A stretch of 64,000 bases of DNA, taken from positions 4,836,001 to 4,900,000 of the forward strand of contig NZ_CP047024.1 in the NCBI RefSeq assembly GCF_009796745.1. Reading direction: 5' to 3'. The position numbers and the translations under genes were made by a program. Shown in pieces: positions 58,925 through 64,000 of the stretch. The notes beneath the pieces were generated by a model, which worked only from the letters and a program-made list of their open reading frames with translations, ran no database searches and was not told the origin of the DNA. The DNA is from Paraglaciecola sp. L1A13. Its GTDB lineage: Bacteria > Pseudomonadota > Gammaproteobacteria > Enterobacterales > Alteromonadaceae. Position 1 is the first letter of the stretch; each line of letters starts with the position of its first letter.

Positions 58925-60481
58925 TTACTTGCTAGCTAAAATGCCATTTACATCCGACAAGAAAAACTTGTAAGCGGGGTTTACTGTCTGCTCTGTGTAC
59001 TGATAATCCAATGCATCTAAATGTTGATTAAAGTTTTCTCGCTGTTCGGGAGGAATTTCGAAACCACATAAAACTAATCCTGCTGCAGCTCCGTGATTAC
59101 GGTAGTGAAACAGTGTGATATTCCAAGTTTCGCCTAAGGTATTTAAAAACTTCATCAAAGCCCCAGGGTATTCCGGAAATTCAAAAGAAAAGATATGTTC
59201 GTTTTGCAGATTAGCTGGACGGCCACCCACCATATACCGAACATGTAATTTAGCTGTTTCGTTTTCGCTTAGATCAAAACACTGGTAATCATGAGCTGCC
59301 AGCGTTTCAGTAAGCTGCTTGAATTCCGTTCTGCCTCCACGTAATTTAATACCCACAAAGATGTGCGCTTCTCGGTCTGTGGCAAAGCGGTAGTTGAATT
59401 CGGTGATTATGCGCCCACCTAGCAACTCACAGAATTGTTTAAAGGCGCCAGCATGCTCCGGAATTTTCACTGCAAAAACTGCTTCTTTTTGTTCACCTAA
59501 CTCACAACGTTCTGACACATAACGCAAGGTATGAAAGTTAATATTGGCACCACACAAAATACCGCCAAACGTGTGCCCTTGCATGGGGTTTTGCTGTAGA
59601 TATTTATGCATACCCGCTATCGAAAGTGCTCCAGCAGGTTCGGCGATTACCCGGGTATCATCAAAAATATCTTTAATCGCCGCACAAATTTCATCGGTAT
59701 TAACCGTGATCACTTCATCAACGTATTCTTGCAGTAAACGAAAGGGCTCTGTACCGATAGTTTTCACCGCAACGCCATCGGCAAAAATGCCAACAGTGTC
59801 TAAAGGTACTGGCTTTCCTGCTTTTAACGCTGCTTGCAAACAAGCTGACTCGTCGGATTCTATAGCAATAATTTTTAAATCAGGTTTTAACTGTTTAAGG
59901 AAAACACTAATGCCCGCGGCTAAGCCACCACCGCCAACGGCGATAAACAAGGTATCGATATCGGGGTTTTGCTCAAGCAATTCGCGACCAATAGTACCTT
60001 GTCCAACGATAACGTCTTCATCGTCAAAGGGGGCTACCATAGTATAACCATGGAGTTTCGCTAGGCGTAGGGCTTCGTCTTTGGCCTGATCAAAGCTGGT
60101 ACCAAACAAAATAACGTTAGCGTATTGCCCACCAAAGCTGCGCACCGCATCTACTTTAATATCGGGAGTGGTTTCAGGCATAACAATAGTAGCCTGAATT
60201 TTTTTCATCCTCGCGGAATACGCCACACCTTGGGCGTGATTGCCCGCCGAAGCGGCCACCACACCAGCTTGTAATTGCTTATCAGACAAACTAGCAAGTT
60301 TGTTATAGGCACCACGCAATTTAAACGATTTAACCACTTGCTGGTCTTCACGTTTGAGCCACACTTCATTGCCCAAATTAGCAGATAGTTTGTCAAGCTT
60401 GACCAAATCCGTTTTTACCGCCACGTCATAAACGGGCGCTAATAAAATGCGTTTCAAATATTCGTTTGCTGACAGGGCCAT
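58925..60481 (-). CDS. ilvA: Threonine ammonia-lyase, biosynthetic
   Basis: 518 residues. PLP-dependent catalytic domain (about 1-320) with the cofactor Lys54 (SFKLRGAYNKL) and the glycine loop VAVGGGGLAAG. Two ACT-like regulatory domains follow (about 325-515; EHAGAFKQFCELLGG and EYPGALMKFLNTLGE), as expected for the isoleucine-inhibited enzyme. It makes 2-oxobutanoate from threonine. It directly follows ilvD with no gap. Confidence 0.97.
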   Translation of the reverse strand: MALSANEYLKRILLAPVYDVAVKTDLVKLDKLSANLGNEVWLKREDQQVVKSFKLRGAYNKLASLSDKQLQAGVVAASAGNHAQGVAYSARMKKIQATIVMPETTPDIKVDAVRSFGGQYANVILFGTSFDQAKDEALRLAKLHGYTMVAPFDDEDVIVGQGTIGRELLEQNPDIDTLFIAVGGGGLAAGISVFLKQLKPDLKIIAIESDESACLQAALKAGKPVPLDTVGIFADGVAVKTIGTEPFRLLQEYVDEVITVNTDEICAAIKDIFDDTRVIAEPAGALSIAGMHKYLQQNPMQGHTFGGILCGANINFHTLRYVSERCELGEQKEAVFAVKIPEHAGAFKQFCELLGGRIITEFNYRFATDREAHIFVGIKLRGGRTEFKQLTETLAAHDYQCFDLSENETAKLHVRYMVGGRPANLQNEHIFSFEFPEYPGALMKFLNTLGETWNITLFHYRNHGAAAGLVLCGFEIPPEQRENFNQHLDALDYQYTEQTVNPAYKFFLSDVNGILASK

Positions 60482-62329
60482 TTAATCTTCCAACATCGCA
60501 GCATTACGCACCGCGCCTTTATCGGCACTAGTGGCCAATAGCGCATAGGCCTTAAGAGCCAAGGATACCTTACGTTGACGAGTAGCTGGTTTCCAAGGCT
60601 TGGCACTTTGCTCCATTTTTTCACGACGTGTTTCAAGCTCGCTATCTGAGATATCGACTCCAATCTTACGATTAGGTATGTCAATCGTCATGCTATCGCC
60701 TTCTTCAACCAAACCGATACCACCACCACTAGCAGCTTCAGGGGAGCAATGTCCGATAGACAAACCTGACGTGCCACCCGAAAAGCGACCATCGGTAATC
60801 AATGCACACTGCTTACCTAAACCTTTCGCTTTTAAATATGTGGTTGGATAGAGCATTTCTTGCATACCAGGGCCACCTTTAGGCCCCTCGTAACGAATAA
60901 CAACCACATCACCGGCGATCACTTCGTCAGCTAATATGGCTTTTACTGCATCATCTTGGCTTTCGTATATACGCGCTCGACCCGTAAAGACATGAATCGA
61001 CTCATCCACACCAGCAGTTTTCACAATACAACCTTGCTCTGCAATATTGCCGAACAATACGGCTAAGCCACCCTCTTCACTAAATGCATTGGCACGACTG
61101 CGAATACAGCCATTTTCACGATCGGTGTCCGCCGTTGGGTAACGACAATTTTGGCTGAAGGCTTTAGTGGTACGTATACCCGCAGGGCCTGCCTTATAAA
61201 ACGTTAGAGCATGTTCGTTGGCCGGATTAGTAACGTCCCATTCTGCAATCACCTCTCCAATCGTTTTGCCTAATACATGCATATTGTCGCCATGTAATAA
61301 TCCAGCTTTATTCAGTTCATTTAGAATACCCAGTACGCCACCGGCACGATGCACATCTTCCATATGGTAAAGCGGTGTAGACGGTGCAACCTTGCATAGG
61401 TGAGGGACTTTACGCGATAAACGGTCAATATCATCGAGGGTGAAAGGCACTTCCCCTTCAATAGCTGCTGCGATGAGATGTAAAATGGTATTGGTTGAAC
61501 CGCCCATCGCGATATCAAGACTCATAGCGTTTTCAAACGCTTTAAAGTTAGCAATGTTACGTGGTAACACTGACTCGTCGTCTTGCTGATAATAACGACG
61601 ACAAAGCTCAACAATTTGACTGCCTGCTTGCTTAAACAAGCCTTCACGGTCTGCGTGAGTAGCGAGCATTGAACCATTACCAGGTAAAGATAAACCAAGG
61701 GCTTCGGTTAAACAGTTCATTGAATTAGCAGTAAACATGCCTGAACATGAACCACAAGTAGGGCAAGCAGAACGTTCTACTTCGTTGCTTTCATCATCAC
61801 TGACATTGTCATCAACCCCAGCAACCATAGCATCAACCAAATCTAGTTTGATAATTTGGTCTGAAAGCTTGGTCTTACCAGCTTCCATTGGTCCGCCAGA
61901 AACAAAGATTACCGGTATATTTAGGCGCATCGAAGCCATTAACATGCCTGGAGTGATTTTGTCGCAGTTCGAGATACATACAATAGCGTCAGCACAATGG
62001 GCATTCACCATATATTCGACTGAATCGGCAATGATTTCACGCGATGGTAAGCTGTAAAGCATACCACTGTGACCCATGGCGATACCGTCATCGACCGCTA
62101 TGGTGTTAAATTCTTTGGCTACGCCACCTGCAGCCTCGATGCTGCGCGCTACAAGTTGCCCCATGTCTTTTAGATGCACATGGCCAGGTACAAATTGCGT
62201 AAATGAATTAGAAACAGCAATAATAGGCTTGCCAAAATCACCATCTTTCATACCAGTTGCACGCCAAAGCGCACGAGCACCGGCCATGTTTCTACCTTGG
62301 GTTGTGGTTGCAGAACGTAATTTGGGCAT
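60482..62329 (-). CDS. ilvD: Dihydroxy-acid dehydratase
   Basis: 615 residues (E. coli 616). [Fe-S]-cluster cysteines in [10 protein letters not shown] (about 120-129) and [18 protein letters not shown] (about 192-209); [11 protein letters not shown] is the conserved Mg2+/Lys region preceding them. It forms the keto-acid precursors of valine and isoleucine. AGAGAGAAGAGAG serves as a purine-rich ribosome site. The leader upstream carries an attenuator-like terminator, and ilvGM, usual upstream of ilvD in relatives, is absent. Confidence 0.98.
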   Translation of the reverse strand: MPKLRSATTTQGRNMAGARALWRATGMKDGDFGKPIIAVSNSFTQFVPGHVHLKDMGQLVARSIEAAGGVAKEFNTIAVDDGIAMGHSGMLYSLPSREIIADSVEYMVNAHCADAIVCISNCDKITPGMLMASMRLNIPVIFVSGGPMEAGKTKLSDQIIKLDLVDAMVAGVDDNVSDDESNEVERSACPTCGSCSGMFTANSMNCLTEALGLSLPGNGSMLATHADREGLFKQAGSQIVELCRRYYQQDDESVLPRNIANFKAFENAMSLDIAMGGSTNTILHLIAAAIEGEVPFTLDDIDRLSRKVPHLCKVAPSTPLYHMEDVHRAGGVLGILNELNKAGLLHGDNMHVLGKTIGEVIAEWDVTNPANEHALTFYKAGPAGIRTTKAFSQNCRYPTADTDRENGCIRSRANAFSEEGGLAVLFGNIAEQGCIVKTAGVDESIHVFTGRARIYESQDDAVKAILADEVIAGDVVVIRYEGPKGGPGMQEMLYPTTYLKAKGLGKQCALITDGRFSGGTSGLSIGHCSPEAASGGGIGLVEEGDSMTIDIPNRKIGVDISDSELETRREKMEQSAKPWKPATRQRKVSLALKAYALLATSADKGAVRNAAMLED

Positions 62330-62832
62330 TCTCTCTTCTCTCTACTTTATATAGTGTTAAATAATCAGCCGAGGCGCATATCGAATTATCTTATGCGTGA
62401 AAAACCTCGCCTTCTCGTCAAAATCGGTATCATCTAAATTGTGCTATGTAATGACGTCGCCATTACATTTTAATCTTACTTCTATACCAAGCTAAAGAAT
62501 GCTTGATAAAAGCAAAAAACCCCCCGAACTTTCGTGCGGGGGGTCTAAATAAGTCTGACATATATCCAGATCTATCCCCCCGGAGAATACGTCTCCGCCA
62601 CTGTCACCAAAATAATTACTTTGCTGCACGAGTAGGAATAGAACACTTAGTTTAATTACTAGTTTAAATTTGGTATATCGTCACTGTATATATAGGTAAC
62701 ACGAACCCCCATGTAGGATCAAGCAATGCTATATGCTTTTTTTGTGTCGTTTATATACAAACATAGTGGTTTGGCTATTTAGAATTTGTCATTTATCGGT
62801 ATCATTCAGTCTCAAATAGCAGTGAGAATATT
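62330..62832 (-). other. ilvD leader and divergent promoter region (503 bp)
   Basis: It contains the attenuator-like structures (62514-62597), the candidate leader frames upstream of them, and promoters for ilvD and the TRIC-type gene. Near the ilvD start a hairpin CGCATA/TATGCG (62374-62397) is also possible. No other gene seen. Confidence 0.6.
62514..62597 (-). promoter_or_regulatory. Candidate transcription attenuator in the ilvD leader
   Basis: On the minus strand, in order: hairpin CGGAGA-CGTAT-TCTCCG (62597-62581), then GGGGG (62580-62576), then terminator stem CCCCCCG-10 nt-CGGGGGG (62543-62520) and a run of six T (62519-62514), 185 nt before the ilvD start. The segment CCGGGGG can pair with CCCCCCG of the terminator instead, which would prevent termination. 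In one frame just upstream (62619-62599) the codons read Val-Ile-Ile-Leu-Val-Thr-Val; in another (62643-62626) Val-Leu-Phe-Leu-Leu-Val. No clean start with ribosome site is seen for either, so the leader peptide stays open. Confidence 0.65.
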
Positions 62833-63453
62833 ATGAGTACCTGGTTACATTGGATTGATTTAATGGGCGTTGCGGTTTTTGCCGTTTCAGGCACGTTGAT
62901 GGCCTACAAAAAGCAAATGGATAGTTTTGGCGTTGTCGTGCTGGCGTCGGTAACAGCCACTGGAGGCGGAACATTACGCGATATCATCCTCGATTTACCG
63001 GTATTTTGGGTGCAAGATCATAGTTTCTTTTTTGCAATATTAGCAGCTGCTTTTTGCACCATCATTTGGCTCAGAATAAGCCATCGCTTTCCTTTACGGT
63101 ATTTACAAGTCGCCGATGCTATAGGTCTCGCTTTCTTTAATGTCATGGGATTACAAAAAGCACTTACTTACGGCACGTCGCCATTTATCGCCATTGCACT
63201 GGGCACTATGACTGGCGTATTTGGTGGTCTTATTCGCGATGTCATTTGTCGAGAAATTCCTTTGGTGCTCAAAGGCGAACTTTATGCAACGGCTTGTATC
63301 ATCGGCGGCTTAAGTTATGTTTCAGCGCTATTCTTTGGCTTATCTACTTATAGCTGCATGATACTCGGCTTTGTTATCACCCTAACCATTCGCTTATTGG
63401 CCATGAAATGGCATTGGAACTTACCCGTTTTTAACCCAGAGCATATGGAATAG
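62833..63453 (+). CDS. TRIC-type cation channel family protein (UPF0126, YicG-like)
   Basis: 206 residues, seven helices in two similar halves, each with the glycine-rich signature: TATGGGTLRDIILD (about 41-54) and GVFGGLIRDVICRE (about 128-141). Bacterial homologues of TRIC channels conduct cations or small ions. Divergent from the ilvDA leader. Confidence 0.88.
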   Translation: MSTWLHWIDLMGVAVFAVSGTLMAYKKQMDSFGVVVLASVTATGGGTLRDIILDLPVFWVQDHSFFFAILAAAFCTIIWLRISHRFPLRYLQVADAIGLAFFNVMGLQKALTYGTSPFIAIALGTMTGVFGGLIRDVICREIPLVLKGELYATACIIGGLSYVSALFFGLSTYSCMILGFVITLTIRLLAMKWHWNLPVFNPEHME

Positions 63454-63555
63454 CTGTCGTTATTTATAATTACCAGTAAATCCAATGCAGTGGCATTAAG
63501 TCTCTGCGTTGACTAGCCTTATGACATTCTATTTGACTTGCAAAGGACTTTGCAT

Positions 63556-64000
63556 ATGTCGTTGGCAGTGGTGTTTTCAAGAGCCAGTGTTGGTATAGAT
63601 GCGCCACTTATAACGGTAGAAGTGCATCTGGCCAATGGTTTACCGTGTTTTAACTTAGTTGGCTTACCCGAAGCGTCGGTGCGAGAAGCGAAAGACAGAG
63701 TCCGCAGCGCATTAATTAATTCTGGATTTGAATTCCCCGCTCGGCGTATTACGGTCAACCTCGCACCTGCCGATTTACCCAAAGAAGGTGGACGTTTCGA
63801 CTTAGCCATCGCCATCGGTATTATCGCTGCAAGCAATCAGCTCGCTGGCGCAAGCCTAAACGGTATAGAGCTGGTGGGAGAGCTTGCCTTATCTGGCGAA
63901 ATACGCTCCATCAAAGGTGCTCTGCCTTTCACTTATGCCTGTTACAAAGCCGGGCGCATTGCAATTTTGCCCCTTGATAACGCGAATGAAGCAGCCCTAA
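63556..64000 (+). CDS. comM: YifB/ComM family Mg-chelatase-like ATPase (partial, runs off the right edge)
   Basis: 148 N-terminal residues visible: MSLAVVFSRASVGIDAPLIT, LVGLPEASVREAKDRVRSAL, LAPADLPKEGGRFDLAIAIG, LVGELALSGEIRSIKGALP. These are the Lon-like N-terminal domain of YifB/ComM, a hexameric helicase that promotes branch migration in natural transformation. The AAA part lies outside the window. In E. coli yifB is also next to the ilv leader. Confidence 0.93.
   Translation, partial: MSLAVVFSRASVGIDAPLITVEVHLANGLPCFNLVGLPEASVREAKDRVRSALINSGFEFPARRITVNLAPADLPKEGGRFDLAIAIGIIAASNQLAGASLNGIELVGELALSGEIRSIKGALPFTYACYKAGRIAILPLDNANEAAL

Noticed and set aside
62684..62699. LexA-like CTGTATATATAGGTAA in the ilvD/TRIC intergenic region
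   Set aside because: The second half-site is GTAA instead of ACAG, so it is not a LexA box.
62659..62712. 17-codon frame starting MGVRVTYIYSDD as the ilv leader peptide
   Set aside because: It ends about 60 nt before the first hairpin, has only five scattered Ile/Val/Leu codons and no clear ribosome site.

Overview
The window is a contiguous piece of a gammaproteobacterial chromosome, most likely a marine member of the Alteromonadales (Paraglaciecola/Glaciecola/Alteromonas type). The reasons are an MSHA pilus cluster, the pairing of a DUF1338 protein with AstA, a yajR gene between ssb and uvrA, a ctaC subunit II with a fused cytochrome c, and many Shewanella- or Vibrio-like neighbourhoods (yheSTU-slyX-fkpA, bioH/gntX-nfuA, lexA/plsB, ilvDA/comM). 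Base composition looks moderate (mid-40s % G+C by eye) and even throughout. I see no rRNA, tRNA, CRISPR, prophage, transposase or defence island. Genes are dense, mostly core housekeeping.

Layout. 1-4.9 kb: minus-strand MSHA pilus operon (mshI, a PilN-like gene, mshJ, mshK, mshL, mshM; mshM runs off the left edge). 5-9 kb: arginine catabolism (astC, astA, DUF1338) with a divergent Lrp-type regulator, then a TetR fragment without its DNA-binding domain. 9.5-12.5 kb: two photolyase/cryptochrome genes, the second frameshifted, plus a tiny DUF2256 zinc protein that is easily missed. 12.6-20.6 kb: a PepSY membrane protein, ssb, yajR, and a uvrA-thioesterase-oxygenase unit. 20.7-33 kb: an MFS/DUF3299 pair, ppa, yrfG, a nudE-cysQ-yceI unit, yheSTU, yheV, slyX, a WD40 lipoprotein, fkpA and greB. 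33.6-46.6 kb: tex, a small lipoprotein, a SprA-like putative protease next to a mini rod-like protein, bioH, gntX, an M14 carboxypeptidase, nfuA, a frameshifted MATE exporter, a polysaccharide deacetylase and a GNAT enzyme. 46.6-55.2 kb: a complete aa3-type cytochrome c oxidase locus with copper- and haem-assembly factors. 55.6-64 kb: lexA, plsB, ilvD-ilvA, a TRIC-type channel and the start of comM.

Regulation visible in the sequence: two perfect LexA boxes in front of lexA; a near-perfect IscR type 1 palindrome over the nfuA promoter; a strong intrinsic terminator with an alternative pairing in the ilvD leader, best read as an attenuator; repeated TTTACATA elements before a small lipoprotein gene; and several clear intrinsic terminators.

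Two genes carry frameshifts that can be placed almost to the base: the second photolyase (apparent 4-nt loss near 11920) and the MATE exporter (apparent extra base at 44487). They may be real pseudogenes or sequence errors. I found no convincing wholly new system. The observations most worth following are the ilv attenuator without ilvGM, the SprA-like/mini-rod pair, a SCO-like assembly protein lacking the copper-ligand histidine, and the photolyase/DUF2256 locus.
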